From an uncultured Prevotellaceae bacterium (GTDB taxonomy: Bacteria; Bacteroidota; Bacteroidia; Bacteroidales; Bacteroidaceae), in the NCBI GenBank assembly GCA_902778255.1, contig CACYXD010000001.1:62001-126000 (forward strand): a stretch of 64,000 nucleotides of DNA, read 5' to 3'. The position numbers and the translations under genes were made by a program. Of the stretch, positions 42,697 to 51,400 are shown piece after piece. Numbering within the stretch: position 1 is the first letter of the stretch; each line of letters begins with the position of its first letter. The notes beneath the pieces are model-generated. The model was not told the origin of the DNA. It did not search any database and saw only the letters and a list, made by a program, of their open reading frames with translations.

Positions 42697-43710
42697 ATGG
42701 ACAGAGCAACCTTTGAAAGTCAGAAGGCATTTGCAGGCGAGAAGAAAGCCTCAATGCAGCGACGCTGTGTAGATAACGACTACACGGCACGACGGATGTA
42801 TATGGTAACAATGGTGACGGAGGGGCGGAAGCCGCTCTTTGGAAAAGTGGTGGGGAGAAGTGATGCTGAGGAAACATCAATAGAGGCACCTCATATCGAG
42901 TTGTCGCCATTGGGACAAAGCGTTAAGGAGATATGGGATTCCATCAGCAGCTATCATCGAGAGGTGAAAGTGGTGGCGCTACAGATGATGCCTGACCATT
43001 TGCACGGTATACTCTTTGTAACGGAAAAGATGGAGAAACCGCTGGGGAAGGTGTTGCTGGGCTTTAAGCAGGCTTGCAACAAGGCTTTTAGGGAGCTGAT
43101 GCCTGTGGAGTTTGTTGCTGTAGCACAGCAACACGCACAACAGAGCCGCGAGAACGGATTGCTATTTGCCAAGGGCTTCAACGACCAGATCTTGCTAAGG
43201 GACGGACAGCTGGAGCGATGGTTGAACTATCTGAAGGATAACCCACGACGCCTGTTGATGAAGCGGGAGAACCCTGATTTGTTTAGGGTGCAAAGGGGAC
43301 TGATGTTCGCTGGCCTCAGCTTCTCCGCTATTGGTAATCGCTTTTTGTTGGAAAAGCCGCTTAAACTGCAGATTCAGTGCTCAAGGAGCATCAGCGCGGG
43401 CGATTTACAGGCGAAGATGAATGAATGCCTACGTGCAGCAAGACAAGGTGCCGTGCTGGTATCACCTGCTATCTCTAAAGGTGAGAAGGCAATTATGAGG
43501 GCGGCTTTCGAAGAGGGGCTGCCACTGATTTATCTGCAAGAGAATGGCTTTACTGATTTGGCAAAGCCAGGAGGAATGAGGATGGATGCCTGCGCCAGAG
43601 GTCAGCTCCTGATTCTGGCACCTTGGGAGCATCATAATGAGAAAACATTGATTAAGAGGGGGCAATGCCTGGAGCTTAATGATATGGCGAGGGCTATCTG
43701 TGAGGGCTAA
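42697..43710 (+). CDS. REP-associated tyrosine transposase (RAYT)-like HUH protein
   Basis: 337 residues. Residues about 30-190 resemble the Y1/IS200-type transposase domain: ALQMMPDHLHGILF gives the HUH pair (His101, His103), and RWLNYLKDNPRR aligns with the Y-x-x-x-NP helix of E. coli TnpA-REP, giving catalytic Tyr178. Residues 195-337 form an extension that I do not recognise. RAYTs are domesticated single-copy enzymes that bind and cut palindromic REP elements. A 26-nt palindromic sequence occurs inside this gene (43108) and again just after its stop (43716). There are no terminal inverted repeats or other IS features. Confidence 0.72.
   Translation: MDRATFESQKAFAGEKKASMQRRCVDNDYTARRMYMVTMVTEGRKPLFGKVVGRSDAEETSIEAPHIELSPLGQSVKEIWDSISSYHREVKVVALQMMPDHLHGILFVTEKMEKPLGKVLLGFKQACNKAFRELMPVEFVAVAQQHAQQSRENGLLFAKGFNDQILLRDGQLERWLNYLKDNPRRLLMKRENPDLFRVQRGLMFAGLSFSAIGNRFLLEKPLKLQIQCSRSISAGDLQAKMNECLRAARQGAVLVSPAISKGEKAIMRAAFEEGLPLIYLQENGFTDLAKPGGMRMDACARGQLLILAPWEHHNEKTLIKRGQCLELNDMARAICEG
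43108..43133. repeat. RAYT-linked palindromic element, copy 1 (inside the gene)
   Basis: The 26 bases are identical to those at 43716-43741. The core TGTTGCTG / CAGCAACA forms an 8-bp stem with loop TAGCA. It is read in frame as EFVAVAQQ. Confidence 0.7.
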
Positions 43711-43715
43711 TTGTT

Positions 43716-43741
43716 GAGTTTGTTGCTGTAGCACAGCAACA
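43716..43741. repeat. RAYT-linked palindromic element, copy 2 (after the stop)
   Basis: An exact 26-nt copy of the internal element, starting 6 bases after the stop codon. A half-copy (ACAGCAACACGCA) follows at 43756-43768. Confidence 0.7.
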
Positions 43742-43774
43742 TGCAGGACAAAAGGACAGCAACACGCAAAACAA

Positions 43775-43809
43775 AAGAGCGCCGCAAATTTCTTCTTTGC
43801 AGCGCTCTT
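43775..43809 (-). terminator. Terminator of the fumarate reductase operon
   Basis: AAGAGCGCCGCAAA pairs with TTTGCAGCGCTCTT (one mismatch) around a 7-nt loop. It lies 21 bases after the frdB stop and is followed on the minus strand by a T-rich run. It could also end the RAYT message. Confidence 0.8.
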
Positions 43810-43829
43810 ATTATAAATAAGGTGAAACC

Positions 43830-44588
43830 TTAGTCGGCGAGTCTTGCCTTGATCAGTTCGCGGTTCAGGCGAGCGATGTTGGCGATGGTCTCGTTCTTCG
43901 GACATACAGCCTCACAAGCGCGGGTGTTGGTACAGTTACCGAAGCCCAGCTCGTCCATCTTGGCAATCATGTTCTTCACGCGGCGGGCAGCCTCTACGCG
44001 ACCCTGGGGAAGCAGGGCGAGCTGAGAAACCTTTGACGAAACGAAGAGCATGGCAGAACCGTTCTTACATGCTGCAACGCAAGCGCCGCAACCGATACAT
44101 GTAGCGCAGTCCATAGCCTCGTCGGCATCCTCCTTAGGAATCAGGATAGCGTTGGCATCCTGAGCCTGACCGGTACGGATGGTGGTGTAGCCACCTGCCT
44201 GGATAATCTTATCGAAGGCATAGCGGTCAACCATACAGTCCTTGATTACGGGGAAGGCTGCTGAGCGCCAAGGCTCTACGGTGATCACGTCGCCATCGTT
44301 GAAGCGACGCATGTAGAGCTGACAGGTGGTAGCGCCACGCTCGGTACGACCGTGAGGTGTACCGTTGATGTAGAGTGAGCACATACCGCAGATACCCTCG
44401 CGGCAGTCGTGGTCGAACACGAAAGGCTCCTTGCCTTCGTTGATGAGACACTCGTTGAGAATGTCGAGCATTTCGAGGAATGAGGTGTCATCGGGGATGT
44501 CCTTCATTTCATAGCTGTCGAAATGGCCCTGGTCCTTGGGGCCGTTCTGGCGCCAGAACTTTATAGTAAATGAAATATTTCTTGCCAT
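43830..44588 (-). CDS. frdB: Fumarate reductase / succinate dehydrogenase iron-sulfur subunit
   Basis: 252 residues. The 2Fe-2S ligands lie in CREGICGMC (Cys62, 67, 70) plus Cys89. The 4Fe-4S and 3Fe-4S clusters are bound by [14 protein letters not shown] (about 161-174) and [14 protein letters not shown] (about 219-229). It carries electrons from the cytochrome b subunit to the flavoprotein, so the complex reduces fumarate to succinate with menaquinol at the inner membrane. Its start is 2 bases after the flavoprotein stop. It is the last gene of the operon. Confidence 0.95.
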   Translation of the reverse strand: MARNISFTIKFWRQNGPKDQGHFDSYEMKDIPDDTSFLEMLDILNECLINEGKEPFVFDHDCREGICGMCSLYINGTPHGRTERGATTCQLYMRRFNDGDVITVEPWRSAAFPVIKDCMVDRYAFDKIIQAGGYTTIRTGQAQDANAILIPKEDADEAMDCATCIGCGACVAACKNGSAMLFVSSKVSQLALLPQGRVEAARRVKNMIAKMDELGFGNCTNTRACEAVCPKNETIANIARLNRELIKARLAD

Positions 44589-44590
44589 AA

Positions 44591-46570
44591 TTAATTCTTG
44601 TAATTTCTGGTTTGTACCTTGATTGCCTCATACTCCAGTGGCTCCTTGATGAGCTCAGGCTCGTTGCCCTTGCCTTTGTACTCCCAGCAGCCTACATAGA
44701 AGTAGTTCTCGTCATCGCGCTTAGCCTCGCCTTCCTCGGTCTGGTACTCCTCGCGGAAGTGACCACCGCAAGACTCGTTACGGCTCAGAGCGTCGAAAGC
44801 TACGAGCTGACCCATGGTGAAGAAGTCGCGCAGGTGGATAGCCTTGTCGAGCTCCACGTTGAGACCTTCCTTAGTGCCAGGAACGAAGAGGTTGGTATCG
44901 AACTCCTTCTCGAGCTCGTGCATCTTCTTCAGACCTTCCTTCAGGCCCTCGGCGGTGCGACCCATACCTACATATTCCCACATGATGTGACCCAGCTCCT
45001 TGTGCAGAGAGTCAACACTGCGCTTACCCTTGATATTGAGCAGACGGTCGATCTCGGCGTTAACGCCCTTCTCAGCCTCGTCGAACTCAGGACGATCGGT
45101 AGAAACCTTTGGCCAAACAGCCTGGTCAGCCAGATAGTTCTGGATGGTGTAAGGCAATACGAAGTAACCATCGGCCAGACCCTGCATCAGAGCAGAAGCA
45201 CCCAGACGGTTAGCACCATGGTCAGAGAAGTTACACTCACCGATAGCGAACAGGCCGGGGATAGTGGTCTGCAGCTCGTAGTCAACCCAGATACCACCCA
45301 TGGTGTAGTGGATAGCGGGATAGATCATCATTGGCTTGTAGTACTTCACGCCATTGATCTCGTTAGCCAGCTCGCCAGGGAATACGTCGGTAATCTCCTC
45401 GTACATCTCGAAGAGGTTACCATAGCGCTGCATGATGACATCGATACCCAGACGGTTGATAGACTCAGAGAAGTCGAGGTAAACGGCCAGACCAGTGTTG
45501 TTAACACCGAAGCCCTTGTCGCAACGCTCCTTAGCGGCACGAGAAGCCACGTCACGGGGAACAAGGTTACCGAAAGCGGGATAGCGGCGCTCCAGATAGT
45601 AGTCGCGATCTTCCTCAGCGATATCCCAAGGATTTATCTCGCCCTTCTGCAACTTCTTGGCATCCTCGATATTCTTGGGCACCCAGATACGACCATCGTT
45701 ACGCAGTGACTCAGACATCAGCGTCAGCTTAGACTGCTTGTCACCGTGAACGGGGATACAGGTGGGGTGAATCTGAACGTAAGAGGGGTTAGCAAAGTAA
45801 GCACCCTTACGATAGCACTGAACAGCAGCGGTGCAGTTACAACCCATAGCGTTGGTAGAGAGGAAGTAGGTGTTTCCGTAACCACCAGTAGCAATAACTA
45901 CGGCGTTAGCTGAGAAACGCTCCAGCTGACCGGTAACCAAGTTCTTGGCGATGATACCACGAGCGCGGCCATCAACGATGACTACATCCTCCATCTCATA
46001 ACGGGTGTAGAGCTTCACCTTGCCAGCGTTCACCTGACAGCTCAGTGAGCTGTAGGCACCCAGCAGCAGCTGCTGACCCGTCTGACCCTTAGCGTAGAAT
46101 GTACGGCTTACCTGAGCACCACCGAATGAACGGTTAGCCAGCATACCGCCGTACTCACGAGCAAAGGGAACGCCCTGAGCCACACACTGGTCGATAATAT
46201 TGTTAGAAACCTCAGCCAGACGATATACGTTAGCCTCGCGAGCACGATAGTCACCACCCTTTACGGTATCGTAGAACAGACGGTAAACAGAGTCACCATC
46301 GTTCTGATAGCACTTAGCGGCGTTGATACCACCCTGAGCAGCAATAGAGTGAGCACGACGGGGAGAGTCCTGAATACACAGGTTGATCACATTGAAGCCC
46401 ATCTCGCCGAGTGAAGCAGCTGCACTGGCACCAGCCAGACCGGTACCTACAACGATCACGTCGAGCTTCAGCTTGTTCTTGGGGTTCACCAGACGCTGGT
46501 GAGCTTTATATTCCTTCCATTTCTCAGGCACTGGTCCTGCGGGAATCTTTGAATCTAATACTTTTGCCAT
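44591..46570 (-). CDS. frdA: Fumarate reductase / succinate dehydrogenase flavoprotein subunit
   Basis: 659 residues. [19 protein letters not shown] binds FAD, and [14 protein letters not shown] contains the covalent-flavin His74. The substrate and capping-domain motifs are present: [10 protein letters not shown] near the middle and [21 protein letters not shown]. It catalyses fumarate reduction. The length and three-gene arrangement fit the Bacteroides/Wolinella type B enzyme, which has a single five-helix cytochrome b subunit. Confidence 0.95.
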   Translation of the reverse strand: MAKVLDSKIPAGPVPEKWKEYKAHQRLVNPKNKLKLDVIVVGTGLAGASAAASLGEMGFNVINLCIQDSPRRAHSIAAQGGINAAKCYQNDGDSVYRLFYDTVKGGDYRAREANVYRLAEVSNNIIDQCVAQGVPFAREYGGMLANRSFGGAQVSRTFYAKGQTGQQLLLGAYSSLSCQVNAGKVKLYTRYEMEDVVIVDGRARGIIAKNLVTGQLERFSANAVVIATGGYGNTYFLSTNAMGCNCTAAVQCYRKGAYFANPSYVQIHPTCIPVHGDKQSKLTLMSESLRNDGRIWVPKNIEDAKKLQKGEINPWDIAEEDRDYYLERRYPAFGNLVPRDVASRAAKERCDKGFGVNNTGLAVYLDFSESINRLGIDVIMQRYGNLFEMYEEITDVFPGELANEINGVKYYKPMMIYPAIHYTMGGIWVDYELQTTIPGLFAIGECNFSDHGANRLGASALMQGLADGYFVLPYTIQNYLADQAVWPKVSTDRPEFDEAEKGVNAEIDRLLNIKGKRSVDSLHKELGHIMWEYVGMGRTAEGLKEGLKKMHELEKEFDTNLFVPGTKEGLNVELDKAIHLRDFFTMGQLVAFDALSRNESCGGHFREEYQTEEGEAKRDDENYFYVGCWEYKGKGNEPELIKEPLEYEAIKVQTRNYKN

Positions 46571-46580
46571 AATCTTTTTT

Positions 46581-46615
46581 AATGCTTAATTCTTAATTCA
46601 TAATGCATAATTAGC
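46581..46615. repeat. Heptamer array between the cytochrome b and frdA genes
   Basis: AATGCTT, AATTCTT, AATTCAT, AATGCAT then AATTAGC, in strict 7-bp register. It overlaps the stop codon of the cytochrome b gene at 46611-46613. Confidence 0.75.
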
Positions 46616-47318
46616 ATAAAGCGCAGCAGCTTCCGCTACAGAGTGAAGGAGCGCAGCCGAAATAGAAGGCAACTACTACTACGATGAAGGCCAGCATCAG
46701 CAGGGTCACGTAGATACTACCGATGAGCTTCCAACGGCAGAGCCATGTCTTGCCACTCAGACCAAGTGTCTGCATAGCACTCCAGAAACCGTGAGTCAGG
46801 TGGAACCAGATAGCCACCAGCCAGATGATGTAGAGACCAGCGAAGAGAGGATCACCAAAGGTATCCTTGATGAACGCAAAGCCATCACCAGGATTGTGAG
46901 CCACCACCATACCAGTCAACTCGGCAAACATCATGTTGTACCAGAAGTTGTAAAGGTGAAGCAACAGACCCAGGCATACGATGATACCCAGCACCAGCAT
47001 GTTCTTTGAAGCCCACTCTACCTTACCGGGGTTCACCTTTGTTGACACCTCGTAGCGGCTATTGCCACGGGCATCACGGTTCTGAGCCGTCAGGATGAAT
47101 GCATACACGATGTGAACCACGGCCAGTCCAGCCAGACCTGCCGTTGCTACCACGGCATACCAGTTGGCACCCAGCAGCTCACAAATCATGTTGTAAGCCT
47201 CGCCAGAGAACAGCGCAACCAGGTTCATGCAGCAGTGGAACGTCAAAAACAGAATCAGCGAGATGCCAGTGACCGACATCACCACTTTTCTACCAATTGA
47301 TGAATTAAATAACCACAT
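46611..47318 (-). CDS. frdC: Fumarate reductase / succinate dehydrogenase cytochrome b subunit
   Basis: 235 residues with five membrane helices. Histidines placed for two haems are seen in LFLTFHCC, GLAVVHIVYAF, LLHLYNFWYN and WFHLTHGFWSA. The C-terminus is cysteine-rich (FYFGCAPSLCSGSCCALC), which is unusual and untypical of the family. It anchors the complex and takes electrons from menaquinol. It is the first gene of the operon frdC-frdA-frdB; the 40-bp gap to frdA is filled by a heptamer array. Confidence 0.92.
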   Translation of the reverse strand: MWLFNSSIGRKVVMSVTGISLILFLTFHCCMNLVALFSGEAYNMICELLGANWYAVVATAGLAGLAVVHIVYAFILTAQNRDARGNSRYEVSTKVNPGKVEWASKNMLVLGIIVCLGLLLHLYNFWYNMMFAELTGMVVAHNPGDGFAFIKDTFGDPLFAGLYIIWLVAIWFHLTHGFWSAMQTLGLSGKTWLCRWKLIGSIYVTLLMLAFIVVVVAFYFGCAPSLCSGSCCALC

Positions 47319-47379
47319 AAATGATTGAAATTAATGAATAAAATATTTGTTTAGATTTATTGTCAAACTGTTTTAGGCC

Positions 47380-47388
47380 ACAAAATTA
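47380..47388 (-). promoter_or_regulatory. -7 box of the fumarate reductase operon
   Basis: TAATTTTGT on the minus strand, 62 bases before the ATG at 47318. It matches TAnnTTTG but lacks the final C. Confidence 0.5.
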
Positions 47389-47444
47389 AACAAAAATCGT
47401 GAGACTACAAACTATTACAGCCATAAATATATACAAAGCTAACA

Positions 47445-47520
47445 AAAAAAGGCTCCGCAATCTTTTGCGAAGCCCTTTTTTGATATATAGAGATTGCAGT
47501 AGAGGGAGTTACCACTCTTC
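47445..47520. repeat. 76-bp direct repeat, copy 1 (after the toxin gene)
   Basis: 75 of 76 bases are identical to 48226-48301. It comprises a terminator hairpin plus, on the minus strand, GAAGAGTGGTAA, which is the last four codons (EEW-stop) of the small peptide gene found at the second copy. Confidence 0.9.
47451..47474 (-). terminator. Terminator of the toxin-antitoxin module
   Basis: GGCTCCGCAA pairs with TTGCGAAGCC (one G-U pair). It is flanked by an A-run on one side and a T-run on the other, so it works in both directions, including for the minus-strand toxin gene. Confidence 0.75.
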
Positions 47521-47521
47521 T

Positions 47522-47833
47522 TTACCTCGTCTGTCTTGCTTGATTCTTTGGTTCGCGGCGTGTGTCCCAAAAGGCAGCAATATGGATGACATCGCCTTTT
47601 ATGTAATAGACAATCTTATTCAGCCGACGAACAATGATACTACGATATTCTTTCTGGCGGTGGGCAAAGAGCGGATCAAGCCTACCTTGCGTTGGCATTT
47701 CAGTCAACGATATTACGGCATGCTCCACTTCATCCATAAAACTTTGACGTTCTAGTTCGCCAAAGTTCTCCAAGACATATTGCTCTATTTGATGCAGAGC
47801 AGCTGCTGCTCGTTTATGCCAATGTACCGTCAT
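47522..47833 (-). CDS. RelE/ParE family toxin
   Basis: 103 residues with the RelE/ParE fold: an N-terminal helix-rich part (KRAAAALHQIEQYVLENFG) and C-terminal strands YRSIIVRRLNKIVYYIKGDVIHIAAFWDTRREP. The VYYI...I.IAAFWDTRR block is characteristic of this toxin superfamily, which inhibits translation or gyrase. The start overlaps the antitoxin stop by four bases. The stop is followed at once by the 76-bp repeat. Confidence 0.85.
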   Translation of the reverse strand: MTVHWHKRAAAALHQIEQYVLENFGELERQSFMDEVEHAVISLTEMPTQGRLDPLFAHRQKEYRSIIVRRLNKIVYYIKGDVIHIAAFWDTRREPKNQARQTR

Positions 47834-48072
47834 ACAACAACCTTCTCTTGACGATGAAACACTTCGTCATTAGTCAAATAGTCACCAGCCTCGAAAGCGC
47901 CTTCTGCCTCATCAAGCATACCATCTATTTCCTCCATTGTATAAGGCTTTAGACGCTCATTTTCCTCTTTCTTGGCATACTCTATCAGATGCTCGCCCAC
48001 CCATCTCATATTGTTGGGTGTGAGTGTACCATAGAGGTAGTCAAGCAGACTTGTTAATGTTGCAGTACTCAT
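47830..48072 (-). CDS. Antitoxin partner of the RelE/ParE toxin
   Basis: 80 residues from ATG 48072 (MSTATLTSLLDYLYGTLTPNN); the longer frame to 48117 crosses the -7 box at 48095. A helical N-terminus (LTPNNMRWVGEHLIEYAKK) is followed by an acidic C-terminus (TMEEIDGMLDEAEGAFEAGDYLTNDEVF), as in antitoxins that wrap the toxin. It has no clear ribbon-helix-helix or HTH, so its DNA-binding mode is unclear. It is co-transcribed with the toxin by a 4-base overlap. Confidence 0.75.
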   Translation of the reverse strand: MSTATLTSLLDYLYGTLTPNNMRWVGEHLIEYAKKEENERLKPYTMEEIDGMLDEAEGAFEAGDYLTNDEVFHRQEKVVV

Positions 48073-48094
48073 ATTCACATCATTATTTTCTGCT

Positions 48095-48103
48095 GCAAAA
48101 ATA
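48095..48103 (-). promoter_or_regulatory. -7 box of the toxin-antitoxin module
   Basis: TATTTTTGC on the minus strand, 23 bases before the antitoxin ATG at 48072. It fixes that start. Confidence 0.65.
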
Positions 48104-48225
48104 CAAAAATATTTCATATCTGCAAAATTTCCATTACATTTTTGTCATAAGGTGTTTCGCAGTGGACGACACGAGCTTTTTATAAATGTTATTATGTTAT
48201 TATGTCTTTAAAAAGGTAAGGATGT

Positions 48226-48301
48226 AAAAAAGGCTCCGCAAACTTTTGCGAAGCCCTTTTTTGATATATAGAGATTGCAGTAGAGGGAGTTACCACTCTT
48301 C
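48226..48301. repeat. 76-bp direct repeat, copy 2 (end of the small peptide gene)
   Basis: Identical to 47445-47520 except for one base in the hairpin loop region. Here it is the natural 3' end and terminator of the 48290-48478 gene. Confidence 0.9.
48232..48255 (-). terminator. Terminator of the small peptide / secreted protein operon
   Basis: GGCTCCGCAAA pairs with TTTGCGAAGCC (one G-U pair) between A and T tracts, 35 bases after the stop at 48290. Confidence 0.75.
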
Positions 48302-48478
48302 ATCTGCATCAAACCATCCATCGAAATCACGTGATAACACAGGGTCACTTGTATCAAGTGTTTCCGTATGAGGTGTAGCCGTACCTGCATCACCAGTTAC
48401 AGTAAGTGAACCAACCATAATCGACTCAGAATCTGTTGTGATCAGTTCCGTGATGGGCATTACATATGTCTTTTTCAT
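48290..48478 (-). CDS. Small acidic peptide of unknown function
   Basis: 62 residues, MKKTYVMPITELI at the start, a middle with SLTVTGDAGTATPHTE, and a strongly acidic aromatic tail (DFDGWFDADEEW). There is no signal peptide or membrane segment. Short proteins with the MKKTYxxP start and acidic FD-rich end recur in Bacteroides and Prevotella; their function is unknown and a leader-peptide role is only speculation. It starts 16 bases after the large secreted protein gene, so it is part of that message. Its last codons are inside the 76-bp repeat. Confidence 0.65.
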   Translation of the reverse strand: MKKTYVMPITELITTDSESIMVGSLTVTGDAGTATPHTETLDTSDPVLSRDFDGWFDADEEW

Positions 48479-48494
48479 AATTCAGTTCTCCTAT

Positions 48495-51400
48495 TTACTT
48501 AATAACTTTTTTACCATTGATGATGTAAAGACCCTTCTGAGCCTTGTTTACACGCTGGCCGTTCAGGTTGTAAACACCATTCACCTTCTCACTGTTCATC
48601 AGAGCAGAGCTGATACCTGTTGTCTCATCATCGAACGCAATGGTCAGGCGAGCTGCGTCGATTGTCGTGCTGATATAGGCCTTGTCGGAACCCACAGTCT
48701 TACCTGAAGCAGGATAGAAGCCAACCTCTTCATTATGCTTACTGAGCACGTAGTTGTAAACATTACCATCATTGCTTGCCACAGCAGCACCAGTACCACG
48801 AACAAACGCATTGTCATCGGCAGCCCAAGCAGCTACACCCGTTGTCACAGGAATACTGTAGTTACCCGCATCTGCTTTAATCAATACACCCTCGCCTGCA
48901 GGAACGGTAGTCACCTTGCTGAAGTTGATGCTAGTTCCGCTAACTGTTGCCTTATAAGCAGTCAATCCAGTGACGCCAGAGAAATCAAGATCATTATCAC
49001 TTGCATAGGTTGCAAAGCCTGCAGCAGAAACAGTAATGTTCTCAGACTTAAGTTCATAGCGGGTCAGAGTGAAGTTGTTCAAGATTGCCCAGTTGTCCCA
49101 AATATAGCAAGGCTTCTTCACGGTGAGGGTTAGGTCTGTATTACCATCCAGATAGATGTAAACGACATTTGTAGCTTCACCTTTGTTGAATGCTGTAACT
49201 GCATCTCCAGTATTAGTTGGTTTTCCATCTACTTCATTCCAGTCAGTGAAACGAACTTGCTCGCCATTAGCTGAAAGATAGGTAGAAACATTGTTGTACC
49301 CAGCAGCGTAGAGAGCTGTTGCAGCACTATTATCCTTACGGCGCTCATAGCCCTGAACGGTTACCTTATAGATGCCAGCAGGTAAATTAGTCTTGCCGAT
49401 AGTCTGGGAATAAGAACCTGTAGCGTTCCATAATTCAACGAAATTGGTGCCGTATGCAGGCTGACCTTCTTGACCTCGAATCTGACTCCATGTCCAATCG
49501 CCCACGGCACCGGCAAACGTTGCAGTACCAATGTTTGCAGTGGCATCAACGGCATTATAGTTTGAGCTCATATAGGTAAGGAACTCAGCAGGAGTCGTAG
49601 TAATACCAGCAGCAGCAATTACATTACTGATATTCTCAGCAGGATATGAAGCAATAATAGCATCACGCTCAGCTTTAGTCTTTAACGTCCAAATCGTGGC
49701 ATTTGCAGTACCCGCAATAGTGTGAACATAGTACCCATATCCGCCATTATCCACCTTTGCATAGAATTCACCATTAAAGTCCTTCAAATAGAATCCACCG
49801 GTAACAGAAACAAATTTCCATCCTGTAGAGGCATTATCCGTATACATACCTGCAGCATTACCTGAGTTAGTACTGAAAAGATAAACCCCAGTCCAATCAA
49901 CAAACTCTATCGCAGACTTTCCTGTTGCATCAGTGACCAAATTAAACGGAATACCATATTTATCAGCAGCAGCTTCTGTGCCATATGCACATCCACGACC
50001 TAGGAACAACTTATTTGTTGCATCATACAGGCAATATTCTCCATCAAATACAGCCGGTGTATGAACGGTTACCTCAATTGCATTGTTCATGCTTTGTCCT
50101 TCATAGCCGTAAACATTAGCAGGAATAGCGATAACATAATCTGTACTTGGCGTAAGTGTACCAAGATTGATGCTGAAGCCATTGGTCACAGCGGCAAGGG
50201 CAATCTCACTGCCATTGACAGTAGCCTTTGCTGAAGCGATAAGGGCTGCAGAAGCCCCTGGATCAGAGCTTACAGCATCAGGGAATGTTACAGTAAAGGA
50301 AGAAGATTGAGTATAACCATTATTTGCAACACTCGGTGTGCCGTCACCCAGGGAATATGTATAAGCATCAGGTTCAACTGTCAGTGTAGCATCTGTCGAA
50401 ACTTTAAAATACAATTTACCTGTGGTTAAAGCAACCACCTTCTTCGTGTCTGCCACAAGGGTTTCACTGGTTGAAACATCTTCATCAATATCTGTGCCTG
50501 TTTGTGTATATGTGATTGTATTTGCAACATTGGAAATAAATCTGTAATCTCCATTTGCAGGTACATCATAAACATACCATTTATCGGCTGTAACAGAAGT
50601 TACAGCTGTATATGTTTCTGCGTAGTTCTCAATTGCTAATGCCTGCAAATATAATTTGAAATTATCCCAAACGGCCCAGTCGTTACTTAATTTAACATCT
50701 TTCTTTGTTCCAACCGTAATAGTATGATTGGTAACATAAAATGATAATTGGTTATCGTCGTAAGCTCCATATTCAAATGCTTTTTTTGCATCAGTTTGAG
50801 TATTTGGAACATAACCAAGTGTACCATAGGATGTTTTAAATCCGTGATCTTCATCTATTTCTGCTTTTGCTTCAGAAGAAACGTATTGAAGTGGTTCTGT
50901 AGCATTTCCTGCGAACAACAAAGCATTCTGTGCATTGAGTTCTGCTCCATTTCCACCTGGACGATAAAAGCCTTGTACTGTAAGTTTATATTTACCATTA
51001 GGAAGTCCTGCAAGTGGTTGTGAAAAACTAAAACTTCCATTCCATTGTTGTTTATTTCCTTGTGAGAATGCAGGGTCTCCTCCATCATTTGTACCTGTCC
51101 ATCCATTTGTATTTTCTGCCTCAAAGCCTGGATTTGCTATATAACCCGTGAAGTCAACATCTGTGGCTCCATCTATTTTATAGAGTTTGAAGTTATCATA
51201 CACAATATCCGAACGTCCACTGTTCTTCATATTTTGTTGAACAGCAAATGTCAAGACAGAAGAAGAAGTTACAGTAAAAGCCACACCCTTTTTACTCCAA
51301 GGTGCATTTTTCATATATGCGTCAGAGCCCGGATTAGATCCTCCATTTGTAATAGAATATGCTATCTTTGCTGCTGGTAAGGTGGCAATTGTATTACTTG

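Noticed and set aside
42697-43741. Complete insertion sequence around the HUH gene
   Set aside because: No subterminal hairpins at both borders, no IS-type target site and a normal promoter; it fits a domesticated RAYT better.
44612-45709. 365-codon plus-strand frame
   Set aside because: Shadow of frdA, whose covalent-flavin and FAD motifs are unmistakable.
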